A stretch of DNA of 64,000 nt from Lotus japonicus (lineage: Eukaryota > Streptophyta > Magnoliopsida > Fabales > Fabaceae): the NCBI RefSeq assembly GCF_012489685.1, contig NC_080042.1, positions 6,636,501 to 6,700,500 of the forward strand, in the 5' to 3' direction. The notes under the pieces are model-generated. The model saw only the letters and a list, made by a program, of their open reading frames with translations, did not search any database and had not been told where the DNA came from. How positions within the stretch are numbered: the stretch's first letter is position 1; each line of letters opens with the position of its first letter. The translations under genes were made by a program, and so were the position numbers. Shown one piece after another: positions 21,102 through 31,881 of this stretch.

Positions 21102-22322
21102 TCAAAAACCAATGATTCCTTGACCAAATCTTACTCTACTGATGCCTCCAATAACAACTTCACCTTCAGGTTCAAGTTTTGGATCTTGGGACATATGTCT
21201 TTCTCCCGTCATGTGTTGCTTGCATCCACTGTCCAGGTTCCATGGTTGGAGTTTCGATGGACCTATTGAAGATATCTCATTTTCATCGTCTGAGTTAGGA
21301 TCTCCTTCTGATTCTGAGTGAGAGTCAACAGCTTCCTTTGACTCTGCTCCTTTGTCTTTGACAATAGCCATGAGTCCTTGGACTTCACCATCAGAGTCAA
21401 CATCCTCTGATTCTGATTCATCAAAAGTCACCATCAGACTTTTCTTTGGTTTGAAATGCTTCTTTGACTTTTCGTCCTTTGATGAACCTTTGTATTTGCT
21501 CTGCCTGTGCTTCCAGATGCAGTTGAGCTTTCTGGATATCAGAGTCAGCTCATCCTCATCAGAATCTTCTGATGCTTCTTCAGATTCTTCTGCTTCAGCT
21601 TGAAGAGCTTTTGACTTCTCAGATTTAGCCTTCTCAGATTTGGATTTCAAGGCTATAGATTTCTTCCTCAGATCTTGCATCTCTGAGCGCTTCAGTTCAT
21701 GACATTTCAGTATGCTGATGAGTTCTTCTAAACTCATATGCTCAACATCTCTTGTGAGCTCTATTGAAGTCACCAAGGGCATCCAGCTTTCAGGAAGACA
21801 TCTGATGACCCTTATGACATGATCTTTAGTTGTGTAGCTCTTGTTGAGAGGTCGTATTCCTGCTACGAGCAACTGAAATCTGGAAAACATATCCTCAATG
21901 GATTCGTTAGGTTCCATGATGAAGGATTCATATTTCTGGATCAAGGACAGCGCCTTTGATTCTTTCACCTTCTTGTTTCCTTCATGTGTCATCTTTAAGG
22001 AATCAAGGATACACTTAGCGGAATCACGATCAGTAATTTTCTCATATTCTTCATATGAAATGGCACTTTGCAGAATAGCTCTTGATCTGTGATGATCTCT
22101 GAACTCCTTCTTTTGATCTTCACTCATCTTCTTCCTTGGGATCTTTACACCATGTACATCAACAGGAGGGGTGTAGCCATCAACAACAAAATCCCAGAGA
22201 TCAGGATCAAAGCCAAGAAAGAAGCTTTTGATTCTATCTTTCCAGAAATCAAATCTCTGACCATCAAAGATAGGTGGTCTTGCACTGTATTGATATTTGC
22301 TTGTAGTAGTGGTGGAATCCAT
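21102..22322 (-). pseudogene. Sirevirus-like gag fused to a protease fragment (unit A)
   Basis: 406 aa from ATG 22322. The N-terminal half is a copia gag (YSARPPIFDGQRFDFWKDRI; UBN2-type helical region with LPESWMPLVTSIEL and LEELISILKCHELKR). An acidic/Ser-rich stretch follows (ESEEASEDSDEDE). Then the frame passes from DDENE straight into ISSIGPSKLQPWNLDSGC..HMTG, the aspartic protease active-site region (DSG). The right-hand element at 28970-30472 carries about 160 more gag residues here, so this is an in-frame deletion that also removed the zinc knuckle. The protease is cut after about 45 residues and all later pol is absent. It could still yield a gag-like protein. Confidence 0.85.
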
Positions 22323-22382
22323 GAGTTTTTCACACTAGCCCGGATCTACTGAACACTGTTAAGTGTGGTAATCAGAACTTGC

Positions 22383-22394
22383 GCTCTGATACCA
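22383..22394 (-). other. Primer-binding site, unit A
   Basis: TGGTATCAGAGC on the minus strand, immediately inside LTR B (22397), matching initiator tRNA-Met. Repeated at 25569-25580 and 30533-30544. Confidence 0.9.
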
Positions 22395-22396
22395 AA

Positions 22397-23609
22397 TGAA
22401 GGTGTGAAAAACGACTAGAAGGGGGGGTTGAATAGCGTTTTCAATATAAAAACTTTCCCCTTAAGATTTAAAGTAAATCTTTTCGGTTTCTCTAAGATAG
22501 ATGGTGCAGCGGATAAAGATAGAGAGAAGAGAGAAGCACACAAGTATTTTATCCTGGTTCACTTGATAAATCCCTCAAGCTAATCCAGTCCACCCGTTAA
22601 GGTGATTTCTTCCTTCTTAGAATGAAGGCAATCCACTAATCAGATAATTGTTACAACTGCACTTGAAACCTACAAGTGACTAACAATACACTGGCTTAGC
22701 TCACACTAAGATTCACTCTCTTAGTCTTCTCTAGGATCCGATCAACCTTGATCTCCTAAAGGAATCACCACTAAGATTCACTCTCTTAGTCTTCTTAAGG
22801 ATACTGACCTACCCGGTCCCTTAAGGAAAATCAAACAACTGTTTGAGGTTGGTGTTTACAAAGGTTTGCTTCTAAATAAGCTGAGTGTAAACTAAATAAG
22901 AACAGATGAAGAAAGTAGAGGCTTGAATCTTTTCTTGTATTGCAGCTCTTGATCTCTCTCTTCGCTTTCTTCTTTTCTTCAGCCTTTTATAGTCCAAGGT
23001 GCAAAGGATATTTCTGTTGAGAGAATATGACCGTTGGAGGGCATTTCTGGAACTTCCAGAACCTGCTGTGGCTGAACCTTGGTAGGTAGGCTTTTCAGAA
23101 TAGTACACTGCTCTTGTACTTCTTGATAGAGACATTTGCCTTTAACCAATGACTTCTGATCAGAGGAATGCTTCGTGTTGGAACTTGTGAGGCTTGGTGA
23201 TCAGAGTCAGAGGGAAGCTTGGATCCTCTGACCTTCGTAACTTCAGATCTTCTGGACCTTCAGATCCTCTGGACCTTCAGAGCCTCTGATCCTTCAGGTC
23301 TTCTGATCCTTCATATCTTCTGATCCTTCAGAGCTTCTGTTCCTTCAGATCTTCTGATCTTCTGATTTTCAGATCCTCTGATCTTCAGATCCTCTGATCC
23401 TGAGATCCTCTGATCCGCAGATCCTCTGATCCTGAGATCCTCTGATCCTCAGATCCTCTAATGAATATATCTTCTGGTATCAGAATTAGAACCTGTTTGT
23501 CAAAACACTCAAGACAAACATTAGAGTATCATAGTTGTTCATCCACAAATAAATACTTGTTATCATCAAAACATAGAGTTGTACCACATGACCAAATCTT
23601 GATCTTACA
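22397..23609 (-). repeat. Sirevirus-like LTR B (shared by units A and B)
   Basis: Nearly identical to LTR A (one difference noticed, near 22880). It serves as 5' LTR of unit A and 3' LTR of unit B. Confidence 0.9.
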
Positions 23610-23976
23610 ATCTCCCCCTTTTTGATGATGACAAAACCATGTATTTTGATGAACAACTCTAAACAAATAAACTGAATACACTCAGAGTATAAGGTATCAG
23701 AGTTAAAACTTATCCTGATGTGTATAGTTTATCTTGCTCCTTCTGAATCCAAGACTCGTGCTTGATTCTGAGCTAAGCTCCCCCTGAATCTAATACTTAA
23801 TATCAACGTTAGTAATATCTAGATTCTGAGCTAAATAATATAGGAGTTGTCAAGATACTATAAGTTCTCCCCCTTTTTGTCATAAGCAAAAAGAATGAAG
23901 GTGGAAAAAAAATAGTAAGAGCATAAGACGAAATACTCCCCCTCAGAAGGAATACCAACGGATACTTGGCTGCTGA

Positions 23977-24189
23977 TTAGTATATCTTCTTATGAGAGCA
24001 GAAGTGTGGTTCTGGTGACATCTCCGTTCTGGACAAAATTCCATGTTCAGATGCTTCAGAATGAGAAGCTAGGAACCTACTCTTCTTCTGATGACGCAAG
24101 TCAGAAGTTGTAGTAGCATCTTCTGATGTTGTTGCTTCTGGTTCGTCAAGTTCTGGGTCTTTGTTTCTTTCTGAAACGGTCATGCTCAT
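23977..24189 (-). CDS. Short ORF in the Sirevirus-like 3' region (unit B)
   Basis: Protein identical to 20791-21003, displaced by 3186 bp. Unknown function. Confidence 0.35.
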   Translation of the reverse strand: MSMTVSERNKDPELDEPEATTSEDATTTSDLRHQKKSRFLASHSEASEHGILSRTEMSPEPHFCSHKKIY

Positions 24190-24287
24190 CTCTGCAAGCT
24201 TTTTCAGCTAGCTTTGACTTGTCAGAGTCAAGCTTATCATTAATTCTAACATGAATAGCGTTCAGAATATCAACAGAGGGGTTCTTA

Positions 24288-25508
24288 TCAAAAACCAATG
24301 ATTCCTTGACCAAATCTTACTCTACTGATGCCTCCAATAACAACTTCACCTTCAGGTTCAAGTTTTGGATCTTGGGACATATGTCTTTCTCCCGTCATGT
24401 GTTGCTTGCATCCACTGTCCAGGTTCCATGGTTGGAGTTTCGATGGACCTATTGAAGATATCTCATTTTCATCGTCTGAGTTAGGATCTCCTTCTGATTC
24501 TGAGTGAGAGTCAACAGCTTCCTTTGACTCTGCTCCTTTGTCTTTGACAATAGCCATGAGTCCTTGGACTTCACCATCAGAGTCAACATCCTCTGATTCT
24601 GATTCATCAAAAGTCACCATCAGACTTTTCTTTGGTTTGAAATGCTTCTTTGACTTTTCGTCCTTTGATGAACCTTTGTATTTGCTCTGCCTGTGCTTCC
24701 AGATGCAGTTGAGCTTTCTGGATATCAGAGTCAGCTCATCCTCATCAGAATCTTCTGATGCTTCTTCAGATTCTTCTGCTTCAGCTTGAAGAGCTTTTGA
24801 CTTCTCAGATTTAGCCTTCTCAGATTTGGATTTCAAGGCTATAGATTTCTTCCTCAGATCTTGCATCTCTGAGCGCTTCAGTTCATGACATTTCAGTATG
24901 CTGATGAGTTCTTCTAAACTCATATGCTCAACATCTCTTGTGAGCTCTATTGAAGTCACCAAGGGCATCCAGCTTTCAGGAAGACATCTGATGACCCTTA
25001 TGACATGATCTTTAGTTGTGTAGCTCTTGTTGAGAGGTCGTATTCCTGCTACGAGCAACTGAAATCTGGAAAACATATCCTCAATGGATTCGTTAGGTTC
25101 CATGATGAAGGATTCATATTTCTGGATCAAGGACAGCGCCTTTGATTCTTTCACCTTCTTGTTTCCTTCATGTGTCATCTTTAAGGAATCAAGGATACAC
25201 TTAGCGGAATCACGATCAGTAATTTTCTCATATTCTTCATATGAAATGGCACTTTGCAGAATAGCTCTTGATCTGTGATGATCTCTGAACTCCTTCTTTT
25301 GATCTTCACTCATCTTCTTCCTTGGGATCTTTACACCATGTACATCAACAGGAGGGGTGTAGCCATCAACAACAAAATCCCAGAGATCAGGATCAAAGCC
25401 AAGAAAGAAGCTTTTGATTCTATCTTTCCAGAAATCAAATCTCTGACCATCAAAGATAGGTGGTCTTGCACTGTATTGATATTTGCTTGTAGTAGTGGTG
25501 GAATCCAT
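24288..25508 (-). pseudogene. Sirevirus-like gag-protease fusion (unit B)
   Basis: Identical in protein to 21102-22322, including the same in-frame gag deletion. The second unit is therefore a duplicate of the already deleted element, not an independent insertion. Confidence 0.85.
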
Positions 25509-25582
25509 GAGTTTTTCACACTAGCCCGGATCTACTGAACACTGTTAAGTGTGGTAATCAGAACTTGCGCTCTGATACCAAA

Positions 25583-26795
25583 TGAAGGTGTGAAAAACGA
25601 CTAGAAGGGGGGGTTGAATAGCGTTTTCAATATAAAAACTTTCCCCTTAAGATTTAAAGTAAATCTTTTCGGTTTCTCTAAGATAGATGGTGCAGCGGAT
25701 AAAGATAGAGAGAAGAGAGAAGCACACAAGTATTTTATCCTGGTTCACTTGATAAATCCCTCAAGCTAATCCAGTCCACCCGTTAAGGTGATTTCTTCCT
25801 TCTTAGAATGAAGGCAATCCACTAATCAGATAATTGTTACAACTGCACTTGAAACCTACAAGTGACTAACAATACACTGGCTTAGCTCACACTAAGATTC
25901 ACTCTCTTAGTCTTCTCTAGGATCCGATCAACCTTGATCTCCTAAAGGAATCACCACTAAGATTCACTCTCTTAGTCTTCTTAAGGATACTGACCTACCC
26001 GGTCCCTTAAGGAAAATCAAACAACTGTTTGAGGTTGGTGTTTACAAAGGTTTGCTTCTAAATAAGCTGAGTGTAAACTAAATAAGAACAGATGAAGAAA
26101 GTAGAGGCTTGAATCTTTTCTTGTATTGCAGCTCTTGATCTCTCTCTTCGCTTTCTTCTTTTCTTCAGCCTTTTATAGTCCAAGGTGCAAAGGATATTTC
26201 TGTTGAGAGAATATGACCGTTGGAGGGCATTTCTGGAACTTCCAGAACCTGCTGTGGCTGAACCTTGGTAGGTAGGCTTTTCAGAATAGTACACTGCTCT
26301 TGTACTTCTTGATAGAGACATTTGCCTTTAACCAATGACTTCTGATCAGAGGAATGCTTCGTGTTGGAACTTGTGAGGCTTGGTGATCAGAGTCAGAGGG
26401 AAGCTTGGATCCTCTGACCTTCGTAACTTCAGACCTTCTGGTCCTTCAGAGCCTCTGGACCTTCAGAGCCTCTGATCCTTCAGGTCTTCTGATCCTTCAT
26501 ATCTTCTGATCCTTCAGAGCTTCTGTTCCTTCAGATCTTCTGATCTTCTGATTTTCAGATCCTCTGATCTTCAGATCCTCTGATCCTGAGATCCTCTGAT
26601 CCTCAGATCCTCTGATCCTGAGATCCTCTGATCCTCAGATCCTCTGATGAATATATCTTCTGGTATCACAATCAGAACCTGTTTGTCAAAACACTCAAGA
26701 CAAACATTAGAGTATCATAGTTGTTCATCCACAAATAAATACTTGTTATCATCAAAACATAGAGTTGTACCACATGACCAAATCTTGATCTTACA
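25583..26795 (-). repeat. Sirevirus-like LTR C (end of tandem array)
   Basis: Same borders as LTRs A and B but differs in the minisatellite (for example GACCTTCTGGTCCTTCAGAGCC near 26430) and just after it. It therefore has a separate history over that part. Confidence 0.88.
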
Positions 26796-27073
26796 ATCTC
26801 CCCCTTTTTGATGATGACAAAACCATGTATTTTGATGAACAACTCTAAACAAATAAACTGAATACACTCAGAGTATAAGGTATCAGAGTTAAAACTTATC
26901 CTGATGTGTATAGTTTATCTTGTTCCTTCTGAATCCAAGACTCGTGCTTGATTCTGAGCTAAGCTCCCCCTGAATCTAATACTTAATATCAATGTTAGTA
27001 ATATCTAGATTCTGAGCTAAATAAAATAGGAGTTGTCAAGATACTATAAGTTCTCCCCCTTTTTGTCATAAGC
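26796..27073 (-). mobile_element. Truncated internal fragment of the tandem array
   Basis: Carries the LTR-proximal polypurine tracts and stops abruptly after TTGTCATAAGC, where intact units continue AAAAAGAATG. The next base belongs to the middle of another LTR. Confidence 0.85.
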
Positions 27074-28108
27074 TAATCAGATAATTGTTACAACTGCACT
27101 TGAAACCTACAAGTGACTAACAATACACTGACTTAGCTGTCACTAAGATTCACTCTCTTAGTCTTCTCTAGGATCCGATCAACCTTGATCTCCTAAAGGA
27201 ATCACCACTAAGATTCACTCTCTTAGTCTTCTTAAGGATACTGACCTACCCGGTCCCTTAAGGAAAATCAAACAACTGTTTGAGGTTGGTGTTTACAAAG
27301 GTTTGCTTCTAAATAAGCTGAGTGTAAACTAAATAAGAACAGATGAAGAAAGTAGAGGCTTGAATCTTTTCTTGTATTGCAGCTCTTTGTTTTCTCTCAC
27401 TTAGCTTTCTTCTTTTCTTCAGCCTTTTATAGTCCAAGGTGCAAAGGATATTTCTGTTGAGAGAATATGACCGTTGGAGGGCATTTCTGGAACTTCCAGA
27501 ACCTGCTGTGGCTGAACCTTGGTAGGTAGGCTTTTCAGAATAGTACACTGCTCTTGTACTTCTAGATAGAGACATTTGCCTTTAACCATTGACTTCTGAT
27601 CAGAGTTATGCTTCGTGTTGGAACTTGTGAAGCTTGGTGATCAGAGTCAGAGGGATGCTTGGATCCTCTGACCTTCGTAACTTCTACTTCTGGACCTTCA
27701 GAGCTTCTGAACCTTCAGAGCCTCTGGTCCCTCAGAGCTTCTGGTCTTCAGATCTTCTGATCCTCAGATCTTCTGATCCTCTGATCTTCTGATCCTCTGA
27801 TCCTCTGATCCTCAGATCCTCTGATCTTCAGATCCTCTGATCTTCAGATCCTCTGATCTTCAGATCTTCAGATCCTCTGATCTTCAGATCCTCTGATCTT
27901 CAGATCCTCTGATTCTCAGATCCTCTGATCCTCAGATCTTCTGATCTTCAGAACTTCTGACGAATATATCTTCTGGTGTCAGAATCAGAACCTGTTTGTC
28001 AAAACACTCAAGACAAACATTAGAGTATCATAGTTGTTCATCCACAAATAAATACTTGTTATCATCAAAACATAGAGTTGTACCACATGACCAAATCTTG
28101 ATCTTACA
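27074..28108 (-). repeat. Sirevirus-like LTR D, missing its left end
   Basis: Begins at TAATCAGATAATTG, about 250 bp into the LTR. TATAAAAGG on the minus strand lies near plus 27421-27431. Expanded minisatellite at 27690-27960. Confidence 0.88.
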
Positions 28109-28441
28109 ATCTCCCCCTTTTTGATGATGACAAAACCATGTATTTTGATGAACAACTCTAAACAAATAAACTGAATACACTCAGAGTATAAGGTATCAGA
28201 GTTAAAACTTATCCTGATGTGTATAGTTTATCTTGCTCCTTCTGAATCCAAGACTCGTGCTTGATTCTGAGCTAAGCTCCCCCTGAATCTAATACTTAAT
28301 ATCAATGTTAGTAATATCTAGATTCTGAGCTAAATAAAATAGGAGTTGTCAAGATACTATAAGTTCTCCCCCTTTTTGTCATAAGCAAAAAGAATGAAGG
28401 TGGAAAAAAAATAGTAAGAGCAAAAGACGAAATACTCCCCC

Positions 28442-28699
28442 TCAGAAGTAATACCAAGGGATACTTGGCTGCTGATTAGTATATCTTCTTATGAGAGCAG
28501 AAGTGTCAAAGTCCAGAGGTTCTGGTGACATCTCCATTCTGGAAAAAATTCCATCTTCAGATGCTTCAGAATGAGAAGCTATGAACCTACTCTTCTTCTG
28601 ATGACGCAAGTCAGAAGTTGTAGTAGCATCTTCTGATGTTGTTGCTTCTGGTTTGACAAGTTCTGAGTCTTTGTTTCTATCTGAAACAGTCATGCTCAT
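28442..28699 (-). CDS. Short ORF in the second Sirevirus-like element
   Basis: 85 codons, a longer relative of 20791-21003 (MSMTVSDRN..., ending IRRYTNQQPSIPWYYF). Divergence with the frame kept could reflect coding constraint or recent common origin. No domain recognised. Confidence 0.35.
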   Translation of the reverse strand: MSMTVSDRNKDSELVKPEATTSEDATTTSDLRHQKKSRFIASHSEASEDGIFSRMEMSPEPLDFDTSALIRRYTNQQPSIPWYYF

Positions 28700-28701
28700 C
28701 T

Positions 28702-28893
28702 CTACAAGCTTTTTGAGCTAGCTTTGACTTGACCAAATCTTACTCTACTGATGCCTCCAAGATTAACTTCACCTTCAGATTCAAGTTTTGGATCTTGGGA
28801 CATATGCCTTTCTCCCGTCATGTGTTGCCTGCATCCACTGTCCAGGTTCCATGGTTGGAGTTTCGATGGACCTATTGAAGATATCTGCAACAT
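28702..28893 (-). pseudogene. Sirevirus-like protease fragment
   Basis: Carries QPWNLDSGCRQHMTGERHM, the aspartic protease active-site region, cut after about 45 residues. A linker (NKKGPRKWVPRDKI in another frame, about 28890-28970) links it to the gag end. No integrase or RT follows. Confidence 0.75.
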
Positions 28894-28969
28894 ATATAAT
28901 CTTATCCCTAGGTACCCACTTTCTGGGTCCTTTCTTGTTAGTTAACCCAGAAGTTCTGACAACTTTGGG

Positions 28970-30472
28970 TCATTCGACAGGATAATATAAAGGAATTTGA
29001 GCATGATATTTTGACATTGAGAAAGTTCCTTTCTTAAGAGATGATGGAGCAACTTCAGAAGGTTTAGAATGACCAATGTCATATATTCCATTTCTGCTTA
29101 CGCCATAGATCATTGAAGCCATTAAGCTTCTGTCTACGCTTTTAGCCAGGAATCTTTGAAAAGACTTTTCATACTTAGATTCATTTCTACAATCAGAGGC
29201 ATCACAAGCAACTATATCTTCTAACTTAGCAATCTGGTTCTTAAGCACAGAGTTAGAATTTACCAAAGCATGATTATCATTTTTCAAATCAGAAATAATT
29301 TTCTCATGTTCAGAAGGAGTCTTGGAAACAACAGATAAGTCCTTTTTCAACTTTTTATGCTTAGACAATAAAGAATTATACTTATCCATGATATCAGACA
29401 AAGCATGTTTCAGTTCAGAGGTTGAGAAAGAAGCGAATACCTCATTTTCATCGTCTGAGGTAGGATCTCCTTCTGATGCTGAGTCAGAGTCAACAGCATC
29501 CTTTGACTCTGCTCCTTTGTCTTTGACAATAGCCATGAGTCCTTGAACTTCACCATCAGAGTCAACATCCTCTGACTCTGATTCATCAAAAGTCACCATC
29601 AGACTCTTCTTGGTCTTGAAATGCTTCTTTGACTTTTTGTCCTTTGATGAGCCTTTGAATTTGCTCTGCCTGTGCTTCCAGATGCAGTTGAGCTTTCTGG
29701 ATATAAGAGTCAGCTCATCTTCATCAGAATATTCTGATGCTTCTTCAGATTCTTCTGCTGCTGCTTGGAGAGCCTTAGCCTTTTCAGATTTGGATTTCAA
29801 GGCAATAGACTTCTTCTTGTGATCTTGATGTTCAGCACGCTTTAGTTCATGACACTTCAGTATGCTTATGAGTTCTTCCAAACTCATCTGCTCAACATCT
29901 CTTGTGAGCTCCAAGGAAGTTATCAAAGGCATCCAGCTTTCAGGAAGACCTCTAAGGATCCTCATGACTTGATCCGCAGTGGTGTAGCTATTGTTGAGGG
30001 GTTTTATTCCAGCAACAAGCAACTGAAATCTGGAGAACATTTCTTCAATGGATTCGTCAGGTTCCATTTGGAAGGATTCATATTTCTGGATCAAAGACAG
30101 TGCCTTTGATTCTTTCACTTTCTTGTTTCCTTCATGAGACATCTTCAAGGATTCAAAGATGCCCTTGGCGGAATCACGATCAGTAATTTTCTCATATTCT
30201 TCATATGAAATGGCACTTTGCAGAATAGCTCTTGATCGGTGATGATCTCTGAACTTCTTCTTTTGATCTTCACTCATCTTCTCCCTTGGGATCTTTACAC
30301 CATGTTCATCAACAGGAGGGGTGTAGCCATCAACAACAAAATCCCAAAGATCAGGATCAAAGCCAAGAAAGAAGCTTTTGATTCTATCTTTCCAAAAATC
30401 AAATCTCTGACCATCAAAGATAGGTGGTCTTGCACTGTATTGATATTTGCTCGTAGTAGTGGTGGAATCCAT
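28970..30472 (-). CDS. Sirevirus-like gag, 500 aa
   Basis: From ATG 30472. It has the same N-terminal UBN2-type gag as the array units, then keeps the segment missing there: a coiled-coil-like region (LSDIMDKYNSLLSKHKKLKKDL and EHEKIISDLKNDNHALVNS) and a C-terminal part ending PLYYPVE. No CCHC knuckle is visible. The frame is open throughout, so a gag protein could be made. The LTR E promoter would drive it. Pol beyond the protease fragment is missing, so mobility would need a helper element. Confidence 0.8.
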   Translation of the reverse strand: MDSTTTTSKYQYSARPPIFDGQRFDFWKDRIKSFFLGFDPDLWDFVVDGYTPPVDEHGVKIPREKMSEDQKKKFRDHHRSRAILQSAISYEEYEKITDRDSAKGIFESLKMSHEGNKKVKESKALSLIQKYESFQMEPDESIEEMFSRFQLLVAGIKPLNNSYTTADQVMRILRGLPESWMPLITSLELTRDVEQMSLEELISILKCHELKRAEHQDHKKKSIALKSKSEKAKALQAAAEESEEASEYSDEDELTLISRKLNCIWKHRQSKFKGSSKDKKSKKHFKTKKSLMVTFDESESEDVDSDGEVQGLMAIVKDKGAESKDAVDSDSASEGDPTSDDENEVFASFSTSELKHALSDIMDKYNSLLSKHKKLKKDLSVVSKTPSEHEKIISDLKNDNHALVNSNSVLKNQIAKLEDIVACDASDCRNESKYEKSFQRFLAKSVDRSLMASMIYGVSRNGIYDIGHSKPSEVAPSSLKKGTFSMSKYHAQIPLYYPVE

Positions 30473-30546
30473 GAGTTTTTCACACTGGCCCGGATCTACT
30501 GAACACTGTTAAGTGTGGTAATCAGAACTTGCGCTCTGATACCAAT

Positions 30547-31881
30547 TGAAGGTGTGAAAAACGACTAGAAGGGGGGGGGGGTTGAATAGAGTTTTGAATA
30601 TAAAAACTTTCCCTTTAAGATTTAAAGAAAATCTTTTCGGTTTCTCTGAGATAGATGGTGCAGCGGATAAAGATAGAGAGAAGAGAAAAGCACACAAGTA
30701 TTTTATCCTGGTTCACTTGATAAATCCCTCAAGCTAATCCAGTCCACCCGTTAAGGTGATTTCTTCCTTCTTAGAATGAAGGCAATCCACTAATCAGATA
30801 ATTGTTACAACTGCACTTGAAACCTACAAGTGACTAACAATACACTGACTTAGCTGTCACTAAGATTCACTCTCTTAGTCTTCTCTAGGATCCGATCAAC
30901 CTTGATCTCCTAAAGGAATCACCACTAAGATTCACTCTCTTAGTCTTCTTAAGGATACTGACCTACCCGGTCCCTTAAGGAAAATCAAACAACTGTTTGA
31001 GGTTGGTGTTTACAAAGGTTTGCTTCTAAATAAGCTGAGTGTAAACTAAATAAGAACAGATGAAGAAAGTAGAGGCTTGAATCTTTTCTTGTATTGCAGC
31101 TCTTTGTTTTCTCTCACTTAGCTTTCTTCTTTTCTTCAGCCTTTTATAGTCCAAGGTGCAAAGGATATTTCTGTTGAGAGAATATGACCGTTGGAGGGCA
31201 TTTCTGGAACTTCCAGAACCTGCTGTGGCTGAACCTTGGTAGGTAGGCTTTTCAGAATAGTACACTGCTCTTGTACTTCTAGATAGAGACATTTGCCTTT
31301 AACCATTGACTTCTGATCAGAGTTATGCTTCGTGTTGGAACTTGTGAAGCTTGGTGATCAGAGTCAGAGGGATGCTTGGATCCTCTGACCTTCGTAACTT
31401 CTGCTTCTGGACCTTCAGAGCTTCTGAACCTCCAGAGCCTCTGGTCCCTCAGAGCTTCTGGTCTTCAGATCTTCTGATCCTCAGATCTTCTGATCCTCTG
31501 ATCTTCTGATCCTCTTATCCTCTGATCCTCAGATCCTCTGATCTTCAGATCCTCTGATCTTCAGATCCTCTGATCTTCAGATCTTCTGATCCTCTGATCT
31601 TCTGATCCTCTGATCCTCTGATCCTCAGATCCTCTGATCTTCAGATCCTCTGATCTTCAGATCCTCTGATCCTCAGATCCTCTGATCTTCAGATCCTCTG
31701 ATCCTCAGATCTTCTGATCTTCAGAACTTCTGACGAATATATCTTCTGGTGTCAGAATCAGAACCTGTTTGTCAAAACACTCAAGACAAACATTAGAGTA
31801 TCATAGTTGTTCATCCACAAATAAATACTTGTTATCATCAAAACATAGAGTTGTACCACATGACCAAATCTTGATCTTACA
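30547..31881 (-). repeat. Sirevirus-like LTR E (5' LTR of the second element)
   Basis: 1335 bp. TATAAAAGG on the minus strand is near plus 31138-31148. The minisatellite (31410-31735) is the longest of the five. It adjoins LINE ORF1 at 31882. Confidence 0.9.

Larger units (their letters stand above)
19211..27073 (-). mobile_element. Sirevirus-like (Ty1/copia) tandem array: LTR-int-LTR-int-LTR-partial int
   Basis: Three LTRs of 1213 bp (19211-20423, 22397-23609, 25583-26795) alternate with two essentially identical internal regions (20424-22396, 23610-25582). A third internal region is cut at 27073. The repeat period is exactly 3186 bp. In minus-strand sense each LTR starts TGTAAGATCAAG and ends CACACCTTCA, followed by an initiator-Met primer site. 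The gag resembles Sireviruses (UBN2-type), and several CCCCCT/AGGGGG tracts lie near the LTR as in that lineage. Integrase, RT and RNase H are absent. The arrangement is what unequal recombination between LTRs would produce; an assembly artefact is the alternative. Confidence 0.9.
27074..31881 (-). mobile_element. Second Sirevirus-like element, 3' LTR truncated
   Basis: Truncated LTR D (27074-28108), internal region (28109-30546) and full LTR E (30547-31881). It differs from the tandem array by many substitutions, a longer LTR minisatellite and a longer gag, so it is a different family member. Right flank (CACAT) lies in LINE ORF1. Confidence 0.9.
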
